This document shows positions 53,507 through 62,499 of a DNA stretch of 64,000 bases, in pieces. The stretch is from contig NZ_LDUY01000022.1 in the NCBI RefSeq assembly GCF_001038455.1, positions 1 to 64,000 of the forward strand. Direction: 5' to 3'. A program made the translations under genes and the position numbers. This DNA comes from Fructobacillus sp. EFB-N1. GTDB taxonomy: Bacteria > Bacillota > Bacilli > Lactobacillales > Lactobacillaceae. Each line of letters opens with the position of its first letter. Position 1 is the stretch's first letter. The notes beneath the pieces are model-generated. The model had not been told where the DNA came from. It did no database searches and saw nothing but the letters and a program-made list of their open reading frames with translations.

Positions 53507-54847
53507 TTACCAGCCAATTGCACGGTCTTTTGGCAATGGCTTCAAAGTTCCATTGTCAGCTTCCGTAAAGACCTGGTCAAACATTGCAAAGACCTGGTCA
53601 AGCTGTTCCTCTGTAATTACCAAAGGTGGCTGGAAACGCAAAATAAAGCCCCGAAGCGTGATCATAACGGCCCCTAAATCAAAGAGCCTGAAAATGATTT
53701 GGCTCGCCAATTGGGCGTCAGGCTGGCCATCCTTGTCAACGATATCAATGCCACCATCAAGACCGTAGATTCGTACATCGCCGAGGCAGGTATAATGTTG
53801 TTTAGCCTGATCAAAGTATTCTTGCACTCGATTGCCCAGCCGCTTTGATCGACCAACTAAGTCTTCTTCCTCTAAGACGTCCAAACCAGCCAAGGCAGCT
53901 GCGGCTGCCACCGGATTTCCCCCAGTCGTAAAGAGGTGGCCCGGTGCAGGCAAGGCATCCATGATTTCAGCCTTCCCAACGACGGCTGACAATGGCAAAC
54001 CAGAGGCAATCGATTTTCCAATGGCTAGCAAATCAGGTACAATCCCGAAATGATCAATCGACCACATCGTGCCGGACCGGCCTAAGCCCTGGTTGACTTC
54101 ATCAACTGCAAAAATAATGCCGTTTTCTCTGGTAAATTGATAAACCAAATCCATGTATTCTTGCGGCGCCTTGATGATGCCGCCGTCCCCCTGGATTGGT
54201 TCAATTAAGACCAGCGCCGTTTCATCCGCCGGCACATAACTCTCAAAAAGTTGCTTAAATTCAGCAAATTTACGCAAGGAGAAGCCATGCTCATTTTCTC
54301 CTGGCAATCGGTCATGGCTGTCCGGGAATGGTGCCTTATAAAAGCCAGGCATCAACGGACCAATTTTGCGGACCTGATTTAATGAAATCGCTGAAGCAAT
54401 CGAGGCTGCATAGGTCGACCCGTGCATCGCACCGGTAAAGGTCACCACATTTGGCCGCCCTGTATAAGCTCTAGCAAACTTAATCATCGCCTCGTTGGCA
54501 TCTGAACCCGAATTTCCTAAAGCAACTTTCTTGGTAAAGTCGCCTGGCGTTAATTGAGACAGCCGGTCCAAAAGCTTCGCCGTGGTCGTATTCGCGAAAT
54601 AAGCTGGCGTATACAAAATCAGCTGTTCAGCCTGATCCTTAATAGCCTGAACCACTTTTGGATGGCAATGCCCAAAGTTAATGGCAGAAGCCGAGGCCAA
54701 CAAATCAATATAGGTCTTCCCATCAGCATCTGTCACCGTCGCCCCAGAGCCCGATTGCACCACTAAATCAAAATACTTAATCCGGGCTGCTTCATTTCGG
54801 TTTTGATCCTCTTCGGCTAAAATATCTAAGTTTCTACTCATACCCAA
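53507..54847 (-). CDS. PLP aminotransferase class III, isoleucine 2-epimerase-like
   Basis: A fold-type I PLP enzyme. The order of blocks (YIDLLASASAINFGH, ALGNSGSDANEAMIKFARAYTGR, VLIEPIQGDGGIIKAPQEYMDLVY, FAVDEVNQGLGRSGTMWSIDHFG, the PLP Lys in AIGKSIASGLPLSAV, HLFTTGGNPVAAAA, FILRFQPPLV and a final IGW) matches the branched-chain amino-acid racemase of Lactobacillus buchneri, which converts L-Ile to D-allo-Ile, better than plain GABA aminotransferase. Length 446 agrees. Two amino-acid permeases of the APC family follow on the same strand. Exact substrate is inferred. Confidence 0.8.
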   Translation of the reverse strand: MGMSRNLDILAEEDQNRNEAARIKYFDLVVQSGSGATVTDADGKTYIDLLASASAINFGHCHPKVVQAIKDQAEQLILYTPAYFANTTTAKLLDRLSQLTPGDFTKKVALGNSGSDANEAMIKFARAYTGRPNVVTFTGAMHGSTYAASIASAISLNQVRKIGPLMPGFYKAPFPDSHDRLPGENEHGFSLRKFAEFKQLFESYVPADETALVLIEPIQGDGGIIKAPQEYMDLVYQFTRENGIIFAVDEVNQGLGRSGTMWSIDHFGIVPDLLAIGKSIASGLPLSAVVGKAEIMDALPAPGHLFTTGGNPVAAAAALAGLDVLEEEDLVGRSKRLGNRVQEYFDQAKQHYTCLGDVRIYGLDGGIDIVDKDGQPDAQLASQIIFRLFDLGAVMITLRGFILRFQPPLVITEEQLDQVFAMFDQVFTEADNGTLKPLPKDRAIGW

Positions 54848-54883
54848 CCTCGTTTTCTCATTTGTTTTTAATCATTATACAAT

Positions 54884-54909
54884 AAAAGCCCGGAAATTTC
54901 CGGGCTTTC
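54884..54909 (-). terminator. Terminator after the first APC permease gene
   Basis: AAAGCCCGGAAA/TTTCCGGGCTTT, a 12-base perfect palindrome with flanking A and T runs, between the permease stop and the aminotransferase start. Confidence 0.85.
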
Positions 54910-54940
54910 AATAAAAAATATTGAGTAAAGTTGTGCTGAT

Positions 54941-56368
54941 TTACTTGTGCAAACGTGAATGGCGTGAACCATAGAACATATAAACCAACAGGCCTAAGAT
55001 AAACCAGAAGCCAGCATAAACACGAGCCTGGATATCCAATGACCAGAAGATATAGAAAGCACCCAAGGCACCCAAAGCAGGCAGAACTGGGTAAAGTGGC
55101 ATCTTGAAGCCAGGTACTGGCAAGTCCTTTCCTTCACGTGGACGCAAGGCGTAAACCCCAACTGAAACCATGATAAAGGCAATCAACGTTCCGGCTGAGA
55201 TCAAACCGGCCAATTCGTTGAATGAGAAGACAGAACCAACCAAAACGGCAATGACAGTCAAGACCAGCAAAGCGTTGTTTGGCAAACCTTTGCCGTTAAC
55301 GTCACCCAAGAACTTTGGCAACAAACCATCACGGCCAAAGGCATAGAGCAAACGAGAACCAGCCAACATCATTCCGATAATGGCCGTAAACATACCAGCC
55401 AAGGCAACAACAGACAAAATGTTTGACACAAGTGGGTGTCCAGCCTTTTCCAAGGCCCAAGCAGCTGGCGCAGCATTGTTAGCATACTGGGTATAGTGGA
55501 ACATTCCAACCATGACCAAGGCAACCGTCACGAACAAGACAGTGGCGATAATCAAAGAACCAATGATACCGCGAGGCATCGTCTTCTGTGGGTTCTTTGC
55601 TTCAGCAGAGTTGGCAGCAATCGAGTCAAAGCCAATATAGGCCAAGAAGATTTGTGAAGCTCCCGCTGAAATTCCTTGCCAACCACCAAAAGTTGTTCCC
55701 GGCCTATGAGCTGGAATAAAGTTAGCATAGTTTGAAGGGTGGATAGCAGTTGCACCAACAACGATAAAGAGTAAGATGACCAAGACCTTCAAGACAACCA
55801 AAGTATTTTCAACCTTAGCAGTCGTGTTCGTTCCCTTCCAAAGCAAAGTGGCCACAATCAAAACGGCCAAGAGTGAGAAAAGGTCAATCACTCCACCGTT
55901 TCCGGCAGCAAAAGAGCCATTCAAGGCCTTTGGCAATGACAAGCCAAAATTAGCTAGGAATTGGTGGAAGTTGGCTGACCAACCAGAAGCAACGAAAGCA
56001 ACGGCGATAAAGTATTCAGCCAACAAGGCCCAACCGGCAATCCAACCGAAAACTTCACCAAAGACAACGTTGGCCCAAGAATAAACGGAACCGGCAAATG
56101 GCAAAGCAGAAGCAAACTCCGCATAAGCAAAGGCTGTCAAACCAGAAACGACCGCAGCAACCACGAAGGACAAGGTAACGGCTGCCCCCGCGTGGTTCGC
56201 TGCCACGATTCCTGGCAAGGTAAAGATGGCAGTTGAAACAATTGTTCCGACTCCCAAAGCCAACATTTCCTTCACACCCAGTGTCTTTTTCAGATGGGCA
56301 TCACTTTGTTCGAACGCTGATGGATCAGCTCTCCTAAACCAAGAGCCCATCCCGCTTTTATCTGCCAT
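54941..56368 (-). CDS. APC family amino acid permease (cationic/general type)
   Basis: A 12-helix amino-acid transporter. SDAHLKKTLGVKEMLALGVGTIVSTAIFTLPGIVAANHAG at the start carries the helix-I substrate-binding Gly stretch, followed by YSWANVVFGEVFGWIAGWALLAEYFIAVAFVASG and FLAYIGFDSIAANSAEAKNPQKTMPRGIIGS, characteristic of the cationic/YfnA-like branch. 475 residues with a short start; the ATG at 56368 has TAGGAG upstream. It is separated from the epimerase-like gene by a terminator. Confidence 0.87.
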   Translation of the reverse strand: MADKSGMGSWFRRADPSAFEQSDAHLKKTLGVKEMLALGVGTIVSTAIFTLPGIVAANHAGAAVTLSFVVAAVVSGLTAFAYAEFASALPFAGSVYSWANVVFGEVFGWIAGWALLAEYFIAVAFVASGWSANFHQFLANFGLSLPKALNGSFAAGNGGVIDLFSLLAVLIVATLLWKGTNTTAKVENTLVVLKVLVILLFIVVGATAIHPSNYANFIPAHRPGTTFGGWQGISAGASQIFLAYIGFDSIAANSAEAKNPQKTMPRGIIGSLIIATVLFVTVALVMVGMFHYTQYANNAAPAAWALEKAGHPLVSNILSVVALAGMFTAIIGMMLAGSRLLYAFGRDGLLPKFLGDVNGKGLPNNALLVLTVIAVLVGSVFSFNELAGLISAGTLIAFIMVSVGVYALRPREGKDLPVPGFKMPLYPVLPALGALGAFYIFWSLDIQARVYAGFWFILGLLVYMFYGSRHSRLHK

Positions 56369-56515
56369 AAGCATCTCCTACTTTCTTAATTTATAAACTA
56401 TCAAAAATATTAGCATTTTCTAATTTAAATGTCAAATACTTTATTAATACTAGCTTTGTTGACTTTATGGCCTCTCATTTATCCCCTTGTAATCTAAAGA
56501 ATTCCTTGCTGAATT

Positions 56516-56546
56516 AAAAAAAGAACCGGATTAACCGATTCTTTTT
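56516..56546 (-). terminator. Terminator after the second APC permease gene
   Basis: Minus strand AGAATCGG, TTAA, CCGGTTCT followed by seven T. Confidence 0.85.
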
Positions 56547-56559
56547 GTTTAAATCAATA

Positions 56560-58170
56560 TTAAAGTTCAGGTTCTTCAACTTCAACCGTATCATTAATCT
56601 TCTTGGCGCGACGGAAATGCTTGGTAACCAAGCGTGATCCCGTTCCCCAGAAGTAGAAGGCCAAAGCAACGACAATAATCATCACGAAGTCCAATGGGTA
56701 CTTCACAAGGCCGATTCCATTAAATTCGTGTGAACCAATATATGATTCAATTGACAAGGCAACCAAGTACCAAAGCAACCAGGAAGATCCCTTGATTTGC
56801 TGCTTAGCGCGGTCCATTGACCAGCCCTGCTTCCACTCGTAGAAGAAGTAAAATGGCAGCCCCAAGACAATAATCAAGATAACTTCAATTGTAGTTGGCC
56901 ACATTGCCCAATAAGTCGCTAATGAAGCCAATACAAAGGCCAAAGGAGCCATGTATTTCATGCTCTTCGACTTAAATGGTCGATTGAAATCAGGCGCCAT
57001 CTTCCGCAATGACATAACCGTAACTGGTCCCGTCAAATAAGCAATCAAGGTAGCAGTTGAAATCACAGCCGCCAAGGTTCCCCATGACCGGAAAACCGTG
57101 ACCATAATCATTGACAAGATAGCATCCGTGACCATGGCCATTCGTGGAATACCGTACTTTTCGTTAATCTTACCCAAGTATTGTGGGATATGCTTATCGG
57201 AGGCCATCGCAGCCAAGACACGACCAGTTGAGGCCGCAAAGGAAACACCAGTTCCAAATGGTGAAACAAAGGCATCCGTATACAGCAAGATTGACAACCA
57301 GTTCAAGCCAAGTAAGATGGCCAAATCAGCAAATGGTGACTGGAAATCGATTCCGTGCCAACCAAATTTAGCAATCTCAGATGGTTCAATAGCCGTAATA
57401 AAGGTTGATTGAATCAAAATGTACAAGACCGCCGCGATTCCTAAAGAAATCACAATTCCGCGAGAAATATCTTTTGTTGGGTCCTTAACTTCTGAACCGA
57501 AGTTAATAATTGTTTGAAAGGCATTAAAAGAGAAGATAATACCAGAAACAGTTGTTGCCGCAAAGATTGGTGCTGTTCCATATGGCATGAACTGGTGAAC
57601 AGTTGAGCCGTAGTTTCCTGGGTGGAAACTTGAAATGGTCAACATGGCAATCGTCAACAATGGTACCCCAATTTTTAAGAATGAGATTGCTGAAGTAAAG
57701 CGAGTCAACAAGGTCACCGACCAGTAGTTTAGCAACGTAAAAATCACGATGAAACCAAAGACAACGAGCAAACCTGGTGTCGTGATTTGACCATTACTTA
57801 AGAAATGGTGCGTCCAGTTTGCCCACTTCCAAGGCCAAGTTGACATATATTGAACGGCCGCCACCGCTTCGATTGGAATCAAAGTAATCAGTGATACCCA
57901 GTTCGCCCATGAAGCAATAAAGCCTAAGAGTGAACCGTGGGTATACTGAGCAAATTTTGACATTCCACCCGACTGCGGAAACATCGTTCCCAATTCAATA
58001 TAGGTGTAAGCAATCACGCCAATCACGGCCGCTCCAATCACCCATGAGATAATGGCGGCCGGCCCAGCAACACGAGTTGCCTCCCAAGAACCAAACAGCC
58101 AACCAGAACCAATCAATGATCCTAGTCCCAAAAGAACAAGTTGTAATAAACCAATTTTATGAGATTTCAT
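56560..58170 (-). CDS. APC family permease (aspartate/glutamate-like branch)
   Basis: A 536-residue membrane transporter with about 14 hydrophobic segments. KIGLLQLVLLGLGSLIGSGWLFGSWEATRVAGPAAIISW, FPQSGGMSKFAQYTHGSLLGFIASWANWVSLI, ISGIIFSFNAFQTIINFGSEVKDPTKDISRGI and the C-terminal SWSMDRAKQQIKG are the pattern of the Bacillus aspartate-proton symporter group. Single-gene unit between the other permease and gluconate cluster. Substrate is inferred. Confidence 0.83.
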   Translation of the reverse strand: MKSHKIGLLQLVLLGLGSLIGSGWLFGSWEATRVAGPAAIISWVIGAAVIGVIAYTYIELGTMFPQSGGMSKFAQYTHGSLLGFIASWANWVSLITLIPIEAVAAVQYMSTWPWKWANWTHHFLSNGQITTPGLLVVFGFIVIFTLLNYWSVTLLTRFTSAISFLKIGVPLLTIAMLTISSFHPGNYGSTVHQFMPYGTAPIFAATTVSGIIFSFNAFQTIINFGSEVKDPTKDISRGIVISLGIAAVLYILIQSTFITAIEPSEIAKFGWHGIDFQSPFADLAILLGLNWLSILLYTDAFVSPFGTGVSFAASTGRVLAAMASDKHIPQYLGKINEKYGIPRMAMVTDAILSMIMVTVFRSWGTLAAVISTATLIAYLTGPVTVMSLRKMAPDFNRPFKSKSMKYMAPLAFVLASLATYWAMWPTTIEVILIIVLGLPFYFFYEWKQGWSMDRAKQQIKGSSWLLWYLVALSIESYIGSHEFNGIGLVKYPLDFVMIIVVALAFYFWGTGSRLVTKHFRRAKKINDTVEVEEPEL

Positions 58171-58267
58171 AATATCCTTCCATCACATTTATCGAAGTGA
58201 CCACTTACATGTGAATCACCAATGGTCACTATTGTACCAGAACGATTACAAATTGCAACTCTATTAT

Positions 58268-58308
58268 ACAAAAAAACTGTTGGTTGTTAATACCAACAGT
58301 TTTTTTTG
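58268..58308 (-). terminator. Terminator of the gluconate operon
   Basis: Minus strand AAAACTGTTGGTA, six bases, ACCAACAGTTTTTTT, eight bases past the gntP stop. Confidence 0.92.
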
Positions 58309-58315
58309 CACTGAT

Positions 58316-59698
58316 TTAAACAAAAAGTGCCGTAATAATTAAGATAACAATCAAACCAGTTACGGAAATAACTGTTTCCAAAACCGTCCAGATTTGGAAG
58401 GTTTGCTTAACCGTCAAATCGAAGTATTCCTTAAAGATCCAGAATCCAGCATCGTTAACGTGTGAAGCAATCAATGAACCTGCACCAATGGCCAAGGCAA
58501 CCAAGACGAGTAACAAGTCACCGTGTGGGTTAGCAGCTAAGATACCGTTCACGACACCAACAGCCGTGATACCAGCAACCGTGGCTGAACCAACGGCAAT
58601 TCGAAGCAATGAGGCCACTGCCCAAGCAAACAAAACAATCGTGATAGGAGACATTGAACCTGATGATTGGAACAAGTGAGCGATTTGGTTTGACATACCT
58701 GATGTCACCAAAACACCACGCAAGGCACCACCACCACCAACAATCAACAAGATGCCGGCCACAGAGTTCAAGCCTTCAGTCAATGAAGCTTCAACATCCT
58801 TCATTGAACGCTTTTGACCAGGTCCCATCGCGAAGACAGCAAAGATCAAAGAAATCGTCATCGCAACAGCTGGGTTAGCCAAGAAATCAATTACTCGGTA
58901 AACCATGTCGGGATTAGCTGGGGCCTTTCCACCTGAAACCACCAGCTTATAAACAGTGGCGATAATCATAAAGATCAATGGGAAGACAGAAGTCAAAACT
59001 GACAAAGCAAAGCTTGGTGACTTATCCAAGTCATATTCCTTCACTTCACCAACTGCTTCGATATGTTCCTTGAATTGGAAGGCATCAGGAGCAAACTTCT
59101 GTGCCAACTTTGTATAAACAGGACCGGCAACAACGGCCGTGATGATTGAAACAACCAAACCAACAATCAACATCAAACCAACGTTTGCGCCCAATTGTGA
59201 GGCAACAGCAGTTGGAGCTGGTTGTGGAGGCAAGAAACCTTGTGCAGATGACAAGGCAGCCGTCATTGAAATCCCCAAGTAAAGCAATGGGACACCCGCT
59301 TCAATGGCAACAGCAAAGACGATTGGAATCAACAAAACCATGCCGACTCCGAAAATCATTGAAATTCCAATGATAAAGGAAGCTAACAGAACGGCCCATT
59401 GCAAACGCTTCAAACCGAACCAAGCAATCAAGGTCTTAGCAATTCGATAAGAGCCACCAGCATCAGCAACCAAACGACCAATCATCCCACCAAAGATGAA
59501 GATAACGGCGTTTGAGCCCAAGATGTTTCCCATTCCTTGAGCGCCCAAAACGGCGTCCGGAATCTTTGACGGATTCATGCCCAACAAAAGGGCCAAAACG
59601 AAGGCCGTGATGACCAACGATACAAAGGTGTTCAACTTAAACTTGGTGATTAAAACCAGCAAGAGTAAGATGGACACGAATAACATAACAAATTCCAT
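58316..59698 (-). CDS. gntP: Gluconate permease
   Basis: A GntP-family proton symporter for gluconate with about 12-14 helices in 460 residues. TKFKLNTFVSLVITAFVLALLLGM, GMIGRLVADAGGSYRIAKTLI, SAQGFLPPQPAPTAVASQLGANVG and GSATVAGITAVGVVNG are diagnostic. It follows gntK by 49 bases. The ribosome site is unusual: AGGAG is set apart from the ATG by a hairpin. Together with gntK and gnd it feeds gluconate into the pentose/phosphoketolase route. Confidence 0.92.
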   Translation of the reverse strand: MEFVMLFVSILLLLVLITKFKLNTFVSLVITAFVLALLLGMNPSKIPDAVLGAQGMGNILGSNAVIFIFGGMIGRLVADAGGSYRIAKTLIAWFGLKRLQWAVLLASFIIGISMIFGVGMVLLIPIVFAVAIEAGVPLLYLGISMTAALSSAQGFLPPQPAPTAVASQLGANVGLMLIVGLVVSIITAVVAGPVYTKLAQKFAPDAFQFKEHIEAVGEVKEYDLDKSPSFALSVLTSVFPLIFMIIATVYKLVVSGGKAPANPDMVYRVIDFLANPAVAMTISLIFAVFAMGPGQKRSMKDVEASLTEGLNSVAGILLIVGGGGALRGVLVTSGMSNQIAHLFQSSGSMSPITIVLFAWAVASLLRIAVGSATVAGITAVGVVNGILAANPHGDLLLVLVALAIGAGSLIASHVNDAGFWIFKEYFDLTVKQTFQIWTVLETVISVTGLIVILIITALFV

Positions 59699-59708
59699 TT
59701 ATCCATAT

Positions 59709-59733
59709 GAAAGCCAGTTGGCTTTCTACTCCT
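59709..59733 (-). promoter_or_regulatory. gntP ribosome site with intervening hairpin
   Basis: In message direction AGGAG (59733-59729), two bases, GAAAGCC (59726-59720), AACT, GGCTTTC (59715-59709), ten bases, ATG. Folding the hairpin shortens the site-to-start distance from 30 to about 12 bases. Confidence 0.45.
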
Positions 59734-59747
59734 ATTATCTCTGCGCC

Positions 59748-61286
59748 TTACTTCATGTGCTTACGCTGGAAGTCGGCAATGTTATCATATTCAGTTTGCA
59801 ATTGGCGTGACAAGCGAATAAAGATTGGTGCCAATTCCCGGTACGCTTCGAAGTTTTCTGGATCTGGTTGATAAGTGTTTGACTTACCAACATACTTCGA
59901 GATTTCATACAAATCATCAATTTGACCCAAGGCCTTTTGAGCAACAACAACAGCTGCCAACGCCCCTGATTCAAAGGCTTGTGGCACTGTTACAGGTTGT
60001 TCAAAGATATCAGCAAACATTTGTCGCCACAAAGGTGAGCGAGCAAAACCACCAGTTGCTTGGATGGACTTCAATGAACCAACAACTTCTTCCAAGGCCA
60101 AGGAAACCATATAGACGTTAAAGGTAATTCCTTCCAGAACGGCACGAATCATGTTTGCACGAGTATGTGAATGGTTCAAACCGAAAAATGAACCACGAGC
60201 GTTTGCATCCCAAATTGGTGCTCGTTCACCACCCAAATATGGATGGAAGAGCAGGCCATCTGAACCAGCAGGAATCTTCGATGCCACTTCAGTCATCAAG
60301 TCATAAGCATCTTGCCCAAGCAATGCAGCCGTTGACTTCTCGGCATCAAAGAGGTTGTCGCGGGCCCAACGGAAGACATCGCCACCGTTGTTCACTGGTC
60401 CACCAACAACCCAGTGATCCTTATCCAAGGCATAAGTAAATGTCCGGCCCTTTGGATCGATAACAGGCTTGTCAGAAACGACACGGATGGCACCAGAAGT
60501 TCCAATCGTAATCGCTGCGACACCAGGTTGAACGGCATCAACACCAAGGTTTGACAATGGGCCGTCACCAGCACCATAAACAAATGGTGTATCAGCAGGC
60601 AAACCAAGAACCGTTGCGTAGTCGCTCTTCATCTTGGTTTCATATTCATATGGTGAGACAGGTTCAGGCAACTGGTCCTTTGACAAACCAGTGACTGACA
60701 AAGCTTGTTCATCCCAATCCAAGTTAAAGATGTTGAACAAACCAGTTCCTGAGGCAATTGAAATATCCATCTTGTTTGCACCGAACAAACGGAAGAACAA
60801 ATATTCCTTAATTCCCAAGTAATGAGCAGCGTTGTTGTAAATATCTGGCTGGTCATTCTTCAACCAAAGCAACTTTGACAAAGGTGCCATTGGATGAATT
60901 GGCGTTCCGGTCTTTTGGTAGATTTCCATCCCCTGACCAGATTCCTTCAATTCATCAGCATACTTAACCGCACGAGTGTCGGCCCAAGTAATCACACGTG
61001 TCAGTGGCTTCCAATCCTTATCAAAAGCAATCAATGAGTGCATTGCTGATGAAAAAGAAACAGCTGCAACCTTGTTTCCTTCGCTCAATTTGGCCTTACG
61101 AACGACGGCAGCTAAAGCATTGGTGAAAGCAACAAAGATTTCATCTAAGTCTTCTTCCGCCATATCTGTTTGGTCCCGGTATAAAGGATAACCAACGTTC
61201 GATTGGGCCACCACTTGGTTTTGATCATCGAACAAAACGGCCTTGGTCGAGGTCGTTCCTAAGTCGATACCAATCATATAATCCAT
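59748..61286 (-). CDS. gntK: Gluconate kinase, FGGY family
   Basis: Phosphorylates gluconate to 6-phosphogluconate. The protein begins MDYMIGIDLGTTSTKAVLF (phosphate-binding DxGTT), with VISWADTRAVKYADELK, FVYGAGDGPLSNLGVDAV (signature region) and GLNHSHTRANMIRAVLEG. The 512 residues fit FGGY kinases. The ATG at 61286 has ATGGAG upstream; the extra 13 codons before it do not. Placing between gnd and gntP supports gluconate rather than xylulose as substrate. Confidence 0.92.
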   Translation of the reverse strand: MDYMIGIDLGTTSTKAVLFDDQNQVVAQSNVGYPLYRDQTDMAEEDLDEIFVAFTNALAAVVRKAKLSEGNKVAAVSFSSAMHSLIAFDKDWKPLTRVITWADTRAVKYADELKESGQGMEIYQKTGTPIHPMAPLSKLLWLKNDQPDIYNNAAHYLGIKEYLFFRLFGANKMDISIASGTGLFNIFNLDWDEQALSVTGLSKDQLPEPVSPYEYETKMKSDYATVLGLPADTPFVYGAGDGPLSNLGVDAVQPGVAAITIGTSGAIRVVSDKPVIDPKGRTFTYALDKDHWVVGGPVNNGGDVFRWARDNLFDAEKSTAALLGQDAYDLMTEVASKIPAGSDGLLFHPYLGGERAPIWDANARGSFFGLNHSHTRANMIRAVLEGITFNVYMVSLALEEVVGSLKSIQATGGFARSPLWRQMFADIFEQPVTVPQAFESGALAAVVVAQKALGQIDDLYEISKYVGKSNTYQPDPENFEAYRELAPIFIRLSRQLQTEYDNIADFQRKHMK

Positions 61287-61309
61287 GATTATTTCTCCAT
61301 CACAATTCC

Positions 61310-61338
61310 AGAAAAAAGGCCACACGGCCTTTTTTCTG
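61310..61338 (-). terminator. Terminator-like hairpin in the gntK leader
   Basis: AGAAAAAAGGCC / GGCCTTTTTTCT with a 4-base loop, T-run leftward, only about 24 bases upstream of the gntK start. It may act as an attenuator or as a second stop for the gnd message. A TGCTATTCT extended -10 lies further upstream at about 61358. Confidence 0.6.
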
Positions 61339-61393
61339 ATAAATTAGCTTAATCTAGAATAGCAAAACGCTTGATAGAATAGGCTTTTCAAAG

Positions 61394-61419
61394 AAAAAGC
61401 CCCCAAGTAACGGGAGCAA
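61394..61419 (-). terminator. Terminator of gnd
   Basis: Minus strand GCTCCCG, six bases, GGGGGC, then five T. One G-U pair in the stem; moderate strength. Confidence 0.6.
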
Positions 61420-61439
61420 GTTTCAAAACAAATCTTAAA

Positions 61440-62348
61440 TTACTTAGCAGCGTCCATTGCGTGTCCACCAAAGCCGTTACGCAATGCTGAAACAACCTTT
61501 CCAGTGAACGTGTCTTCTTGCAATGAGCGGTAACGCATTGCAAGTGACAAGTAGATAACTGGGGCTGGAACTTCCAAGTCAAGTGATTCTTCAACTGTCC
61601 ACTTTCCTTCACCAGATGAGTGCATCCGTCCAGAAATCTTTGACAACTTTGGATCCTTGGCAAATTGTTCTTCGGCTAATTCCATCAACCATGAACGAAC
61701 AACTGAACCGTGGTTCCACAACTTTGCGACTGCTTCGTAGTCGTAATCGAATTGTGAAGCTTCCAATACTTCGAAACCTTCGGCGATGGCTTGCATCATA
61801 CCGTATTCGATTCCGTTGTGAACCATCTTCAAGTAGTGACCTGATCCCAAACGACCAGTGTACAAGTAACCATCTTCCAAAGCGATTGAAGCAAACAATG
61901 GTTCGATTGTCTTCCATGCTTCGGCGTCATCGCCACCAATCATGAAGTTTCCACCATTACGAGCACCTGACATTCCACCAGAAGTACCAGCATCGAAGAA
62001 CTTCAAACCAGCTGCAGTGGTGCGCTTGTTTTGTTCCAAGTTGTCCTTGTAGTTTGAGTTTCCACCATCAATGATGATGTCGCCCTTATCCATCTTTTCA
62101 ATCAAAGTATCGATTGTTGAGTTTGTTGGAACACCAGCTGGTACCATTACCCAAACAACCTTTGGTGATGGCAACTTAGCCAACATGTCATCGATTGTGC
62201 TTGCGCCTTCAACCTTGTCTGAGTAGGCATCTGCTTCTGCAACAAAATCCTTGTTCAAGTCGAATGCAACAACTTCGTGACCATTGTCAACGGCGTTCTT
62301 AACCAAGTTAAGACCCATCTTACCAAGGCCGATCATGGCAAACTTCAT
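61440..62348 (-). CDS. gnd: 6-phosphogluconate dehydrogenase, short decarboxylating form
   Basis: Oxidatively decarboxylates 6-phosphogluconate to ribulose-5-phosphate, producing NAD(P)H; a key step of heterofermentation. The dinucleotide motif MIGLGKMGLNLVKNAVDNG is at the start, then IIIDGGNSNYKDN, DAGTSGGMSGARNGGNFMIGG (substrate loop), VHNGIEYGMMQAIAEGFEV. At 302 residues it is the short type, about 170 shorter than the E. coli enzyme, common in lactic acid bacteria. First gene of the leftward gluconate cluster, facing rpiR. Confidence 0.95.
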   Translation of the reverse strand: MKFAMIGLGKMGLNLVKNAVDNGHEVVAFDLNKDFVAEADAYSDKVEGASTIDDMLAKLPSPKVVWVMVPAGVPTNSTIDTLIEKMDKGDIIIDGGNSNYKDNLEQNKRTTAAGLKFFDAGTSGGMSGARNGGNFMIGGDDAEAWKTIEPLFASIALEDGYLYTGRLGSGHYLKMVHNGIEYGMMQAIAEGFEVLEASQFDYDYEAVAKLWNHGSVVRSWLMELAEEQFAKDPKLSKISGRMHSSGEGKWTVEESLDLEVPAPVIYLSLAMRYRSLQEDTFTGKVVSALRNGFGGHAMDAAK

Positions 62349-62393
62349 GTGTATTACCTCTTTTTTGAATTCTTCTATTAAACTACAAATTCT

Positions 62394-62422
62394 ATTATAT
62401 GAAAATTATTTACATGATGCAA
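62394..62422 (-). promoter_or_regulatory. Promoter of gnd
   Basis: Minus strand TTGCAT, 17 bases, perfect TATAAT. Its -35 lies inside the cre site. Confidence 0.75.
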
Positions 62423-62431
62423 GCGATAATT
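62417..62431 (+). promoter_or_regulatory. cre site between gnd and rpiR
   Basis: ATGCAAGCGATAATT matches WTGNAANCGNWNNCW at 14 of 15 positions. It covers the gnd -35 and touches the rpiR -35, so CcpA would repress both. Confidence 0.7.
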
Positions 62432-62446
62432 GAAAATGAATTTCAA
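62430..62446. promoter_or_regulatory. Palindrome, candidate RpiR operator
   Basis: TTGAAA, five bases (ATGAA), TTTCAA. The left arm is the -35 of the rpiR promoter and the rest lies in its spacer, a good place for autorepression. Confidence 0.55.
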
Positions 62447-62458
62447 TTTCGGTATAGT
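62430..62458 (+). promoter_or_regulatory. Promoter of the rpiR-type regulator
   Basis: TTGAAA, exactly 17 bases, TATAGT; the ATG follows 41 bases later after AGAGAG. Confidence 0.75.
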
Positions 62459-62499
62459 ATTTATATTCTTAAGTTCTTCAATAATAAAGAGAGACAACT

